The notes under the pieces: model-generated
Told to the model about the DNA's origin: nothing
Seen by the model: only the letters and a program-made list of their open reading frames with translations
Databases searched by the model: none
From: Mucilaginibacter paludis DSM 18603
Lineage (GTDB): Bacteria > Bacteroidota > Bacteroidia > Sphingobacteriales > Sphingobacteriaceae
NCBI RefSeq assembly: GCF_000166195.2
Contig: NZ_CM001403.1
Span: forward strand, 7,304,877 to 7,368,876
Direction: 5' to 3'
Length of the DNA: 64,000 bases
In this document: positions 1-8,286 of the stretch, in pieces
Layout: every line of letters begins with the position of its first letter
Position numbering within the stretch: position 1 is the stretch's first letter
Made by a program: the position numbers and the translations under genes

Positions 1-90
1 CAAACCTGCATTGGCCGTGCCGTTTTGTGCATTGGCATGATAAGTACCCATCAGGATAAGGGCAATAATAAGATATTTTACTTTTTTCAT
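1..90 (-). CDS. N-terminal fragment of a secreted protein (runs off the window)
   Basis: The reverse strand from 90 starts with ATG and reads as a typical Sec signal peptide: two lysines, then a hydrophobic stretch (YLIIALILMG), then an AxA-type cleavage site (HANAQ). Only 30 residues lie in the window, so the mature protein and its function cannot be judged. The next 264 bases on the right, up to the YnfA-type gene, hold no gene I can support. Confidence 0.6.
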   Translation of the reverse strand, partial: MKKVKYLIIALILMGTYHANAQNGTANAGL

Positions 91-354
91 CGGCTTGAAA
101 TTGAATAGCAAAGATAACTGTTGCATTTAAAATTAATTATATATTTTAGCAAGGCTGCGCCACCAGTTAAATATAAGAAAGGGCTGATGGGCAAAGGGAT
201 TGATGGATGATTTTGCCATCGGCCGGCATAAATACCTTGTTTTTAATTGTTGGCAACAGGGCGGGCCTGCATTGCACTTATGGTTGGGCTTAACACTTTC
301 ATCCGCATACGTGGAATCGATCAGCACATTAAAACATAAATACCATATAATAAC

Positions 355-687
355 ATGAACATCATCAAATCGTTATCGCTTTTTATAGTAGCGGGCTTGC
401 TGGAGATTGGCGGCGGTTACCTGGTTTGGTTATGGCTTAAACAAGATAAACCTTTGTGGTACGGTATTGTTGGCTGTGTTACCCTGGCTCTATACGGTGT
501 TGCCGCAACCCTGCAAACCGCTAACTTTGGCCGCGTTTACGCGGCATACGGCGGTATATTTATTGCCATGGCTTTGTTATGGGCCTGGAAAGTAGATGGT
601 TTTAAGCCCGATAAATACGATATTATTGGAGCACTGGTAGCCTTAATGGGCGCCGGTATTATTATCTACATGCCTCGCGGTAAATAA
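355..687 (+). CDS. YnfA family (UPF0060) small membrane protein
   Basis: The 110-residue protein has four hydrophobic segments and the features of the YnfA/UPF0060 family: an N-terminal segment with LLEIGGGYLVW, a central AATLQTANFGRVYAAYGG stretch and a C-terminal segment ending GAGIIIYMPRG. Length matches the family (about 108-110 residues). Members are inner-membrane proteins related to small multidrug-resistance transporters, and transport of cationic compounds has been suggested for some of them. It stands alone and is convergent with the PAS kinase, whose stop codon is 8 bases away. The family call is firm; the substrate is unknown. Confidence 0.9.
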   Translation: MNIIKSLSLFIVAGLLEIGGGYLVWLWLKQDKPLWYGIVGCVTLALYGVAATLQTANFGRVYAAYGGIFIAMALLWAWKVDGFKPDKYDIIGALVALMGAGIIIYMPRGK

Positions 688-695
688 TCCAAACT

Positions 696-3299
696 TTAAA
701 CCCGTGCCTTAATGGGCAGCGAAAAACAAAACTTCGATCCTTTACCCTCAACGCTATCCACCCATATTTTTCCACCTTCGCGTTTAATAATTTCCGAGGA
801 TATGTACAGGCCTAAGCCCAGGCCCGGAAAGGTGTGTTCCTTGTCGCCGCTTACGCGATAAAACTGTTCAAAAACTTTGTCAATTTTATCCTGCGCTATG
901 CCTATACCAAAATCCTGAACGGAAACCTGTACTTCATTGTTTTCAATTGCGGTTCGGATGATGATCTCGTCCGAATCAGGCGAGTATTTAATGGCGTTGG
1001 TAATGAGGTTGATCAAAACTTGTCCTACACGGTCCTTATCCGAATAGATTTCCGTATCAGCATTAAAATCTTCAATCAGCGTATGTTTGGCGGTAGTGCG
1101 CTGCAAATCTTCAACTACTTCTTGCATCATCTGGTTAAAGTTAAACCAGGTTTGATGGAACTGCAACCTGCCCGAAGTGATTTTGGTAACATCAAGCAGG
1201 TCTTCAATCAACATGGTAAGGCGGTTTATCTGTACGTTCATTTTGGATATCATGCCCGCTTCTTTTAAGTCGCCCTTTTTGCGCATCATACTTTCCAGCA
1301 GTTGGGTATATGCTTTAATACTGGTTACCGGGGTTTTTAACTCATGGCTGGCAATGCCTATAAAATCATCCTTTTGCCTTTGCAGTTGCTTAAGCTCGGT
1401 AATATCAACACATGCGCCAATATAGCCTGTAAATGCGCCATGGGTATTGTATTGAGGGTTGCCGGTACAGATGATATAGCGTAACTGACCATCCGTGCTT
1501 TTGATCCTGAACTGGCTTTCATGGAATTTGTGCCGTTCAAAATCGCTTGTCAGCTTGTTAGCCGCCGTCGTCCTGTCCTCCTCAACCACGGCCTTGAGCC
1601 AGCCTGCGCCCAATTGTTCGGCTAAACTATATCCCGTCCAATTGATCCAGACTTCGTTAACGTAGGTAATCTGGCTGTTTATATCCGTCATCCATAAGGC
1701 TGCTGGCGAAGCGATGGTGATCTTTCTAAAAAGTTCCTCGCTTTGGGCAAGAGCCTGCTGTGCTGCTTTTTCGGCCCGCATATCCCTGGTAACCGATGCA
1801 AAACCTATTGGTTCTCCCGTCGCAGGGTCGTTTACGGTGAAGGCGTTTAACCAGGCGGGTATTGCTTCGCCGGTTTTAAAATGCCTGCATTGTATTTCAC
1901 CGGCCCATGCCCCGTTTTTCAGCATGTTAGGGCGCACTTCCTTGCCCAGCAAATGCGTTGCGTCTGGCATAAAATAACCAAGTGCTTTTTTATAACATTC
2001 TTCAATATTATCGGCCCCTATTAATTGCTGCCCCGCTTTATTAATGTAAGTTACATTACCTTCCAGGTCGGTAACAACAATCATGTCGGCGCTGTTTTCT
2101 ACAACGGTTATCAAATTCTGCTGTTCTTTTTTTAAAGCTATCTCGTTACGCAAATCTCTTACCACGGTAGCTCTGCCCAATGGCTCTTCGGTTAGCGGAT
2201 CCTTAATTAACAAGGTGTTTACATGCCCCGGAATAGGCTGCCCCGTTACTGCGTGCCTATACAAAAGCTCGCCGCTCCAGCGTCCGTTTTTTAACATCGC
2301 GGGCAAAATTACCTGGTTAATTTTGTCCACTTCGGTTGGCATCAGATAGTGATGTGCGTCTTGCAGCGCGTCTTCCATGTTATTAAAGCCCATCATTTGC
2401 CGCCCGGCGGTATTAAGATAGGTGAGCTTACCATCCCAGGTAGACAGGCTGATAAAATCAGAACTGTTTTCAATCAGGAAAAGTAACTTTTGTTGTTCAT
2501 CGCGGGTATTTATTTCCGGAGTAATGTCAATCACGGTACCTGCAAAACGATAGGCTTTGTTATTGTCATCAAAATAAGCGCGTCCTTTGCATCGCACCCA
2601 TCTCAATTTATAGCCTACAGTGCGATAAGTTACGTCATAATTTTCCTTCACCTGCGGATTGATGGCATTCATCACAGCGATATCCACCCGGGCGATATCA
2701 TCGGGGTGCATATGGCTTAATAGATCTTCATATCGAACCAGTCCATCCTTCGGAAAGCCGAAAAGCTCTTTGCAGCGATTGTCGCAGGTTACGCTGTTAT
2801 TGATCAGATCAAGGTCCCAGGTACCCATCCCGGCGGCGTCGAGGGCAAAATTAGTGCGCGTTTCGGCCTCTTCAAGTTGTTTGCGCATCAATACCAGGTC
2901 GGTAACGTCGGTGCCGGTATTTAAAATGCCCCATATTTTGCCCTCTGCCGTTTTTAAAGGCTTAAAAGCAAAATTAAAGTAATATCTTCTTAGTTCGCCG
3001 TTAACCATCAGGTAGCAAACGTCTTCTTTGGCGTGGTAAGGTATGCCGGTGGTGTATACATCATCCAGCAATTTAAAAAAGGGCTGACCCTCCAGTTCAG
3101 GCAGGGCCTCTCTGTAAGTTTTACCAATTACGGATTCATCCTTACCCCATATTTTTAAAATGGTATCGTTAACCACGCTGATTACCATTTCGCGACCCAC
3201 ATATAAACCAACAGGCAGGGGCGATTCTTCAATTAGTGTACGGAAAATATTTTCGCTATAGGTGTTAAACTCTTCTGAACCGGTATTATTTATTCTCAT
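696..3299 (-). CDS. Multi-PAS sensor histidine kinase, soluble
   Basis: This 867-residue protein has about five consecutive PAS domains (roughly residues 15-130, 150-265, 272-385, 395-510 and 523-640). They are followed by a HisKA dimerisation domain with the phospho-acceptor histidine in IASHELKTPVTS and a HATPase_c domain with the N box (LINLITNAIKYS), a G1 box (DFGIGIA) and a G2 box (GLGLGLYIS). No membrane segment or receiver domain is present, so it probably senses a cytoplasmic signal and passes phosphate to a separate regulator that is not encoded next to it. PAS domains 3 and 4 resemble each other and suggest internal duplication. The ATG at 3299 starts the protein just before the first PAS domain. 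Ligands are unknown. Confidence 0.9.
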   Translation of the reverse strand: MRINNTGSEEFNTYSENIFRTLIEESPLPVGLYVGREMVISVVNDTILKIWGKDESVIGKTYREALPELEGQPFFKLLDDVYTTGIPYHAKEDVCYLMVNGELRRYYFNFAFKPLKTAEGKIWGILNTGTDVTDLVLMRKQLEEAETRTNFALDAAGMGTWDLDLINNSVTCDNRCKELFGFPKDGLVRYEDLLSHMHPDDIARVDIAVMNAINPQVKENYDVTYRTVGYKLRWVRCKGRAYFDDNNKAYRFAGTVIDITPEINTRDEQQKLLFLIENSSDFISLSTWDGKLTYLNTAGRQMMGFNNMEDALQDAHHYLMPTEVDKINQVILPAMLKNGRWSGELLYRHAVTGQPIPGHVNTLLIKDPLTEEPLGRATVVRDLRNEIALKKEQQNLITVVENSADMIVVTDLEGNVTYINKAGQQLIGADNIEECYKKALGYFMPDATHLLGKEVRPNMLKNGAWAGEIQCRHFKTGEAIPAWLNAFTVNDPATGEPIGFASVTRDMRAEKAAQQALAQSEELFRKITIASPAALWMTDINSQITYVNEVWINWTGYSLAEQLGAGWLKAVVEEDRTTAANKLTSDFERHKFHESQFRIKSTDGQLRYIICTGNPQYNTHGAFTGYIGACVDITELKQLQRQKDDFIGIASHELKTPVTSIKAYTQLLESMMRKKGDLKEAGMISKMNVQINRLTMLIEDLLDVTKITSGRLQFHQTWFNFNQMMQEVVEDLQRTTAKHTLIEDFNADTEIYSDKDRVGQVLINLITNAIKYSPDSDEIIIRTAIENNEVQVSVQDFGIGIAQDKIDKVFEQFYRVSGDKEHTFPGLGLGLYISSEIIKREGGKIWVDSVEGKGSKFCFSLPIKARV

Positions 3300-3447
3300 T
3301 TGCTATAAAGGTGTTCAACGATAAAATATTATTGCGCAGGATAAAAACTATTAACTGCAAAACCAGTATTTTGTTATTTGGTTTTATAGAATACACCTCA
3401 TTACCTATTTGCTATCCCAATTAAAGCCGGATGGGTCATGGTTTAAG

Positions 3448-3478
3448 TTAGGATAGCGGCGCTGTGTTAGGATAGTGG
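3448..3478. promoter_or_regulatory. Direct repeat TTAGGATAGYGG, possible operator
   Basis: Two copies of a 12-base sequence (TTAGGATAGCGG at 3448-3459 and TTAGGATAGTGG at 3467-3478) lie 19 bases apart start to start, near two helical turns. They sit in the 275-base region between the divergent PAS kinase and cytochrome b genes. The spacing would suit a dimeric regulator, but no regulator is known to bind this sequence and chance is not excluded. Confidence 0.3.
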
Positions 3479-3574
3479 AGTTGACCGGGGCAGACGCGAT
3501 TTTTTTAACCGGCTATAAATGATATCTGCATAAAAGATCGTAATTTCGGGAGTATAAATAACCGCCAAGGTATC

Positions 3575-4282
3575 TTGAAAAAAATTAAAGAAAAACATTC
3601 TCTTGCCATGCGTTGGTTTCACTGGGTTAATTTCCCGGTGCTGATGGTGATGATATGGAGCGGTATATTAATTTACTGGGCCAGCGATACTTACAAAATA
3701 TCGATAGGCGGCAACGAGCTATTTCATTTTTTTCCGGAGAGCTTTTATAAATATTTCCATATAACGCACCGGCTTTCAGAGGGTATGGCCTTTCACTTTT
3801 TGTTTATGTGGTTTTTTGCCGTTAACGGTATTTTATATGTAACCTATACGCTCATCTCGGGCGAATGGCGCGATCTTGTTCCTCAAAAGCATTCTTTTAA
3901 GGAAGCCTGGCTGGTGTTGCTCCACGATCTTCATATCCGTAAAAGTGCACCTGCACAGGGTAAATATAACGCAGCGCAACGCATTGCCTACACCGCTATT
4001 ATTTTAATGGGCTTAGGCTCCTTGTTAACCGGGCTGGCTATTTATAAACCCGTGCAGTTTGCTTGGCTTTGCTTTTTGTGCGGCGGTTACCATTTTGCCC
4101 GTATTATACATTTTGCGTTAACCATAGGCTACTGTTTGTTTTTTGTGATCCATATTGTACAGGTAATATTAGCGGGATGGGCAAACTTTAGCTCGGCAGT
4201 AACCGGCTTTGAGGTTGTAAACGAAGACAAACCCGGGGATACAAACCCTAATTTAGTTACAAATGATGGATCAGCCAGCTAA
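3575..4282 (+). CDS. Cytochrome b561-type membrane subunit
   Basis: A 235-residue integral membrane protein of the cytochrome b561 / thiosulfate-reductase cytochrome b family. It has four or five hydrophobic segments with conserved histidines that would bind two b hemes: RWFHWVNF near the N-terminus, HITHR, AFHFLFMW, and the C-terminal FARIIHF and FFVIHIVQV. It should move electrons between the quinone pool and the periplasmic molybdoenzyme encoded just downstream, whose start overlaps this gene by 20 bases. The start used is a TTG codon, because it keeps the usual charged residues before RWFHW; an ATG at 3608 is the alternative. Confidence 0.85.
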   Translation: MKKIKEKHSLAMRWFHWVNFPVLMVMIWSGILIYWASDTYKISIGGNELFHFFPESFYKYFHITHRLSEGMAFHFLFMWFFAVNGILYVTYTLISGEWRDLVPQKHSFKEAWLVLLHDLHIRKSAPAQGKYNAAQRIAYTAIILMGLGSLLTGLAIYKPVQFAWLCFLCGGYHFARIIHFALTIGYCLFFVIHIVQVILAGWANFSSAVTGFEVVNEDKPGDTNPNLVTNDGSAS

Positions 4283-5057
4283 CCAGCCTGAAGATACACG
4301 TGCAGAAATGCCGGTGGATAAGCAAATAAAAAGGCGCAGTTTTATAGCCTTTGGAACGTTTATTTTATTGCAGGCGGCGGCCTTAACCGGCTGGAAGCTG
4401 CTTTATAATGCCGAGCTGGAAACAACAGGCATTACCGCCAGAACGCGCAAGCCATTGCGAAGGGCTTTAAACCAAACCGAGTTGTTTTTTAGGCGGCTAT
4501 TCAGTAATAATCACCTGGTTAAAACCTATCCTAAAGAGATGGCGGCAAAAAAGGTGCGCGTGAATAGTGATATTGGCCTTACCGGCGATTTTAACATAGC
4601 TGATTGGAAACTCAATATAAACCGGGCGCCCGGCGATGTACTGAGCATTAGTCTTAAAGAGTTGCAGGCCCTGCCTAAAACTGAACTGGTTTTTGATTTT
4701 AAATGCGTTGAGGGCTGGGACCAGATACAGCATTGGGCGGGCGTAAAATTTAGTGATTTTGTGGCGCATTACCAGTTGGATAAGCAAGCCGAGATGGAAT
4801 ATGTGGGTATGGCTACGCCTGATAAAAAATATTACGTGGGCCTGGACACGGCCAGCGCGATGCACCCCCAAACCATATTGGCATACGAGATGAATGATGA
4901 ACCTTTGTTGCCCCAACATGGCGCACCCTTGAGGCTGATTATCCCGGTGAAATATGGCATTAAAAATCTGAAACGGATATCAACTATTACCTTTAGCAAT
5001 ACCCGCCCACCCGATTACTGGGCCGAACAAGGGTATGATTATTATTCGGGTTTGTAG
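4263..5057 (+). CDS. Molybdopterin-dependent oxidoreductase (sulfite oxidase / MsrP fold)
   Basis: A 264-residue protein of the oxidoreductase molybdopterin-binding family. The N-terminus has a twin-arginine-like motif and hydrophobic segment (KRRSFIAFGTFILL), indicating Tat export of a folded protein. The molybdenum-ligating cysteine is in FKCVEGW (about residue 148), followed by the WAGVKFSDF and HGAPLRLIIPVKYGIK motifs typical of sulfite oxidase and MsrP (YedY) enzymes. The gene overlaps the cytochrome b gene by 20 bases, so the two form an operon in which the cytochrome supplies or takes electrons. The pair recalls MsrPQ and sulfite dehydrogenase systems; the substrate cannot be read from the sequence. 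Confidence 0.85.
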   Translation: MMDQPANQPEDTRAEMPVDKQIKRRSFIAFGTFILLQAAALTGWKLLYNAELETTGITARTRKPLRRALNQTELFFRRLFSNNHLVKTYPKEMAAKKVRVNSDIGLTGDFNIADWKLNINRAPGDVLSISLKELQALPKTELVFDFKCVEGWDQIQHWAGVKFSDFVAHYQLDKQAEMEYVGMATPDKKYYVGLDTASAMHPQTILAYEMNDEPLLPQHGAPLRLIIPVKYGIKNLKRISTITFSNTRPPDYWAEQGYDYYSGL

Positions 5058-5072
5058 CGTTGTGGCTGAGCT

Positions 5073-5567
5073 AAACCCGGCCCGGCGTGCAATCTGGCCT
5101 TTGCCCGCTTTTCCTATCTGCGCTTGGCAATTTATCAGGCGCAAACGTCATTCCTATTTTTTCCCGGTTGGCTGTGCTCGTTACTTATAGTAGTGTTCTG
5201 TTAAGTTATTGATTTCAATACCAAATTCCTCTCCATCGTGTCATCCCGACGAGAGGAGGGACCTTTTGCGTGCGATAAGTATGCATCATATTAAGTGCGC
5301 TGACTATCATTGTGCTATCTTTGCTTTTATAATCAGTATTCTTAATTTACGACATCGGCCCGCTCAAACGCCGCGGGAAGGGCTTTGTTCTTTTTGTCTT
5401 GACACAAAAAGAACCAAAAAAGTCAAGACTGCCCGATCCTTCCACCCACAGGCCAAACCCGGCCCGGCGTGCAGTCGGGGCCTTTGCGCACTTTTTTATC
5501 TGCACTTGATCATCTAAGAGGTTCAAATGTCATCCCCTTTTTCCCCGGTTGGCTGGATCGCTTACTC
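5073..5567. repeat. Intergenic repeat block: two imperfect direct repeats around a hairpin
   Basis: The 528-base gap after the molybdoenzyme holds no convincing gene. Two imperfect direct repeats of about 110 bases (5073-5187 and 5455-5567) both start AAACCCGGCCCGGCGTGCA and end with a TTCCCGGTTGGCTG-type sequence. Between them lies a perfect 11-base-pair hairpin (arms 5387-5397 and 5404-5414, GTTCTTTTTGT / ACAAAAAGAAC) and a CATCCCGACGAGAGGAGGGAC segment. From memory, similar sequences are scattered through intergenic regions of Sphingobacteriaceae genomes. Open frames here (for example 5209-5517) look like translated repeat, not genes. Confidence 0.6.
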
Positions 5568-5585
5568 AGCAAAACTTAAAATCTG

Positions 5586-6743
5586 TCAGAGCTTCGCCTT
5601 GGTTGAAAAGATAACCACACAGGCGCCCATGGCAGCTAAAAACATAAACGAAACCCGAAGCGTAAAAGCTCCGGCCAGGAAACCGATAACAGGTGGCCCA
5701 ATTAAAAAACCAACAAAGCTGATGGTTGATACCGCAGCTATGGCTGCCCCCGGCAGCATGGTTTTTGATTTGCCCGCAGCGCTGTAAACCATCGGCACTA
5801 CTGATGATATACCGGCTCCCACCAGCATAAAACCGATAATGGCCGTAAGCATAGTGGGGAATGTAACTGCCACCAGCAGGCCCAGTGTGCTTAGTGCCCC
5901 GCTAACCTGCAAGGTACGTTTTAGGCCAAACCGGGCCGAAAAGCTATCGGCCACAAACCGGCCCATAGCCATGGTACACATGCAGGCGGTGTAGCCTGCT
6001 GCTATCCAGGCTTTTTCTGCCAGAACAATTTTTTTAAAATAAATAACGCTCCAGTCAAACATGGCGCCTTCCACAATCATTGAACAGAAGGCGATAAGGC
6101 CCAAGGTAACCAGCGATTGATCGGGTAGTACAAAAGCAGGGCCACTGCTGGCGGGGCTATGATCATTATGGAGGTAATGCCAGCTGATACCTACAGTGAT
6201 GATCGTAATGATGGCTATCAGTATAAAATGATACAATGGTAAAATGTTAATCCCTATCATCAACGTGCCTATGCCTGCGCCAATAAAGCCGGCCAGGCTC
6301 CACACGCCGTGGAAGGATGCCATTATAGGTTTAACATACAAACCTTCGGTAGCTACGGCCTGGGTATTAACGGCTATATTGGTTGCGTTACTGGCTAAGC
6401 CGAATATTACCAGGCAGCCCACCAATTGGTAAACCTGCGTTGCCGCGCCAAGGGTAATTAAAGCCAGGCCGTAGGTGCTTAATGCTGCTGCCAGTAGTTT
6501 ACGGCTGCCTATTTTGGTTACCAACCATCCCGACAAGGGCAACGATAACATCAGACCCACCGGCAAAGCAAACAATACGCCACCCAATGCTGCGTCTGAC
6601 AGGGATAGTTTTTGCTGAATGGTGGCAATGCGCGATGCCCAACTGGCAAAGCACAACCCGGCCATAAAAAACATAGCGGCTACAGCGAGCCTGACTACTT
6701 TGGGCGAATGGTTTAACTGGGCTGATGTAATTTCGGTATTCAT
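5586..6743 (-). CDS. MFS transporter
   Basis: The 385-residue protein has about twelve hydrophobic segments and the major facilitator pattern, with a GWLVTKIGSRKLL motif A between segments 2 and 3 and a matching FSARFGLKRTL at the start of the second half. The closest family I recognise is the YbjJ/fucose-permease-like group of Bacteroidota. The substrate cannot be assigned. It lies 12 bases downstream of the HAD hydrolase on the same strand and is probably co-transcribed with it, which hints at uptake of a compound that forms a phosphorylated intermediate, though this is only context. Confidence 0.8.
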   Translation of the reverse strand: MNTEITSAQLNHSPKVVRLAVAAMFFMAGLCFASWASRIATIQQKLSLSDAALGGVLFALPVGLMLSLPLSGWLVTKIGSRKLLAAALSTYGLALITLGAATQVYQLVGCLVIFGLASNATNIAVNTQAVATEGLYVKPIMASFHGVWSLAGFIGAGIGTLMIGINILPLYHFILIAIITIITVGISWHYLHNDHSPASSGPAFVLPDQSLVTLGLIAFCSMIVEGAMFDWSVIYFKKIVLAEKAWIAAGYTACMCTMAMGRFVADSFSARFGLKRTLQVSGALSTLGLLVAVTFPTMLTAIIGFMLVGAGISSVVPMVYSAAGKSKTMLPGAAIAAVSTISFVGFLIGPPVIGFLAGAFTLRVSFMFLAAMGACVVIFSTKAKL

Positions 6744-6755
6744 TTAGTGTAATAA

Positions 6756-7424
6756 CTATTTGGCAAGCAGCTCACTGATCAGGTCAATGCCAATATGGGT
6801 AAAATCGGGTATCACGGCATCGGCTAACCCGGAAAGCTCTTCTTGGGTATGCGTAGTACTGATGCCGATCACCTTCATACCTGCGTTTTTGGCCGATTGG
6901 ATGCCAGAGAAAGAATCCTCAAAAACACAGCAATCAACAGGCGGTATGCCTAATTTGGCCGCTGTTTTTAAATAGATTTGCGGATGAGGTTTGGAATGCT
7001 GTACCTGCGACGAATCTGTAATTACAGTAAAGTAGGATGTAGCTCCGGCCATATCCAAAACGATAGCTACGCTTTCTGCTGGCGATGAGGTGGCGATAGC
7101 TACTGGTATTTGATGGGCTATCAGCAATTCAACAAAATTTTTAAAGCCGGGTACAATCAAACCGTCTTCCCGGTAACGTGATCTTACTAATCCCTCTATC
7201 TGTTTTTGGTAGCCCAGCATTTCATCTGTGCTAATTGGCTTATTAAAAACCAGGTTAAGCGTATCTGTCGAGATCCGGCCAAAAACATAGTGGTTTAACT
7301 GTTCGTCGGTAAGATCAATATCGTACATCCGGAAAAACTCTTTCCAGGCTTTGGTTATCAATGGGTTACTATCGATAATTACACCATCCATATCAAATAT
7401 TACCGCGAATGGTTTATCAGTCAT
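6756..7424 (-). CDS. HAD-superfamily hydrolase, beta-phosphoglucomutase-like
   Basis: A 222-residue protein of the haloacid dehalogenase superfamily with a helical cap (subfamily IA). Motif I is FDMDGVIIDSN with the nucleophile and acid/base aspartates, motif II is IATSSP, the motif III lysine is in HSKPHP and motif IV is VFEDSFSGIQSA. This arrangement is shared by beta-phosphoglucomutases and small sugar-phosphate phosphatases; the sequence does not decide between them. The start is placed at ATG 7424 (MTDKPFAV), because the open frame upstream of it does not resemble the family. It precedes the MFS transporter gene. Confidence 0.8.
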   Translation of the reverse strand: MTDKPFAVIFDMDGVIIDSNPLITKAWKEFFRMYDIDLTDEQLNHYVFGRISTDTLNLVFNKPISTDEMLGYQKQIEGLVRSRYREDGLIVPGFKNFVELLIAHQIPVAIATSSPAESVAIVLDMAGATSYFTVITDSSQVQHSKPHPQIYLKTAAKLGIPPVDCCVFEDSFSGIQSAKNAGMKVIGISTTHTQEELSGLADAVIPDFTHIGIDLISELLAK

Positions 7425-7668
7425 TATTAATTGTTTGATTAATACACTATTGTATTTTGCAACAAAAGTAACCTTATATTGTAAGTTTTGCATTTTTGCT
7501 GGTGCATTTTTGCAATGGTATGATTGCCGTTTGGCGCAATATTGCCAGGAATACTTCGCTTTGCCGGCGGGGGCATCGAATGTATATTGCTACGCGGGTA
7601 TGGAAATTGCTACGTTATTTTGCCGTTATGAGGTACTTGAAATGTGCGATATGACAAGGTTAACTTCC

Positions 7669-7685
7669 AAAAAAAAGGCTGCTAT
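7669..7685 (-). terminator. Left half of the Hsp20 terminator split by the IS
   Basis: Eight A residues (7669-7676) followed by GGCTGCTAT (7677-7685) form one arm of a terminator hairpin. The other arm ATAGCAGCC followed by a T-rich run is at 9120-9139, beyond the insertion sequence. Removing the element and one copy of its CCAA duplication restores GGCTGCTAT-CCCA-ATAGCAGCC, a perfect 9-base-pair stem with a four-base loop, flanked by A and T tracts that would terminate in both directions. Confidence 0.75.
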
Positions 7686-7697
7686 CCCAATGAAGTG

Positions 7698-7730
7698 AAC
7701 CCCAAAAGTTAGACAAAAACTTTTGGGGTT
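7698..7730. repeat. Perfect 13-bp hairpin at the left end of the IS
   Basis: AACCCCAAAAGTT (7698-7710) and AACTTTTGGGGTT (7718-7730) form a perfect stem with a seven-base loop, directly before the orfA start at 7739. The left arm is part of the terminal inverted repeat. Such a structure could shield orfA from outside transcription or hide its ribosome-binding region in read-through transcripts; this role is inferred. Confidence 0.6.
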
Positions 7731-7738
7731 TATTATTT

Positions 7739-8260
7739 ATGTCAAAGCACACATTTGAAGAGAAACTTGATGTAGTTTCTCAAGTAAGAAAGGGAAAGCC
7801 GATTCTACGGATATCCCGCGAACGCCATATCCGTGAAGGCATGATATTGGAATGGGTTCGGAAATATGATCTTTATGGCGAAAGTGGGCTGCTCAAACAA
7901 CCTAACGTCAAGCCCACGCCTGATTTCAAAGAAGAAGTTGTAAGGCTTGTCATAGGAAAAAAAGTACCTTTAAATCAGGTTGTTCTGGAATATAGATTAA
8001 GCAAGACTGCTTTAGAGCGCTGGGTAAGATCAGTACGGGTTGAGGGATATGCAGTACTATACCAGCAAAAGAATCCTGGACGACCACCTAAATGCATGGG
8101 AAGATCAAAGAAGCTTGAACCTGAAACAGAAGTAGAGAAGCTCCAGGCGGAAAATAGCCGTTTGCGGGCGGAGAACGCACTATTAAAAAAAGTCACGGCC
8201 TTAGTCAAGGAAAAAGAAGCCCGCGAACGCATGAGTGGGCAAAAGCCATCGAAGAACTAA
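7739..8260 (+). CDS. IS3-family (IS150-type) transposase OrfA
   Basis: The 173-residue protein has two helix-turn-helix segments (about residues 1-50 and 58-105) and a C-terminal leucine-zipper-like coiled coil (VEKLQAENSRLRAENALLKK), the usual layout of IS150-type OrfA. It binds the terminal repeats and multimerises. Near its end the run of seven A residues at 8185-8191, read as A AAA AAA, is a slippery heptamer. A -1 shift there continues into the orfB frame without a stop and makes the full OrfAB transposase. Without the shift OrfA ends at 8260. Confidence 0.92.
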   Translation: MSKHTFEEKLDVVSQVRKGKPILRISRERHIREGMILEWVRKYDLYGESGLLKQPNVKPTPDFKEEVVRLVIGKKVPLNQVVLEYRLSKTALERWVRSVRVEGYAVLYQQKNPGRPPKCMGRSKKLEPETEVEKLQAENSRLRAENALLKKVTALVKEKEARERMSGQKPSKN

Positions 8261-8286
8261 GGCCCGAACATGATGTTTCAATTCTA

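Noticed and set aside
133..327. 64-codon minus-strand frame after the first fragment
   Set aside because: Cysteine- and proline-rich text without fold or family pattern; no support beyond being open.
5209..5787. Two plus-strand frames of 102 and 86 codons
   Set aside because: The first translates the intergenic repeat block. The second runs antisense into the end of the MFS gene.
7351..7698. 115-codon plus-strand frame running into the IS left end
   Set aside because: It is antisense to the HAD gene for part of its length, crosses the terminator arm and ends in the IS repeat, so it is not a gene.
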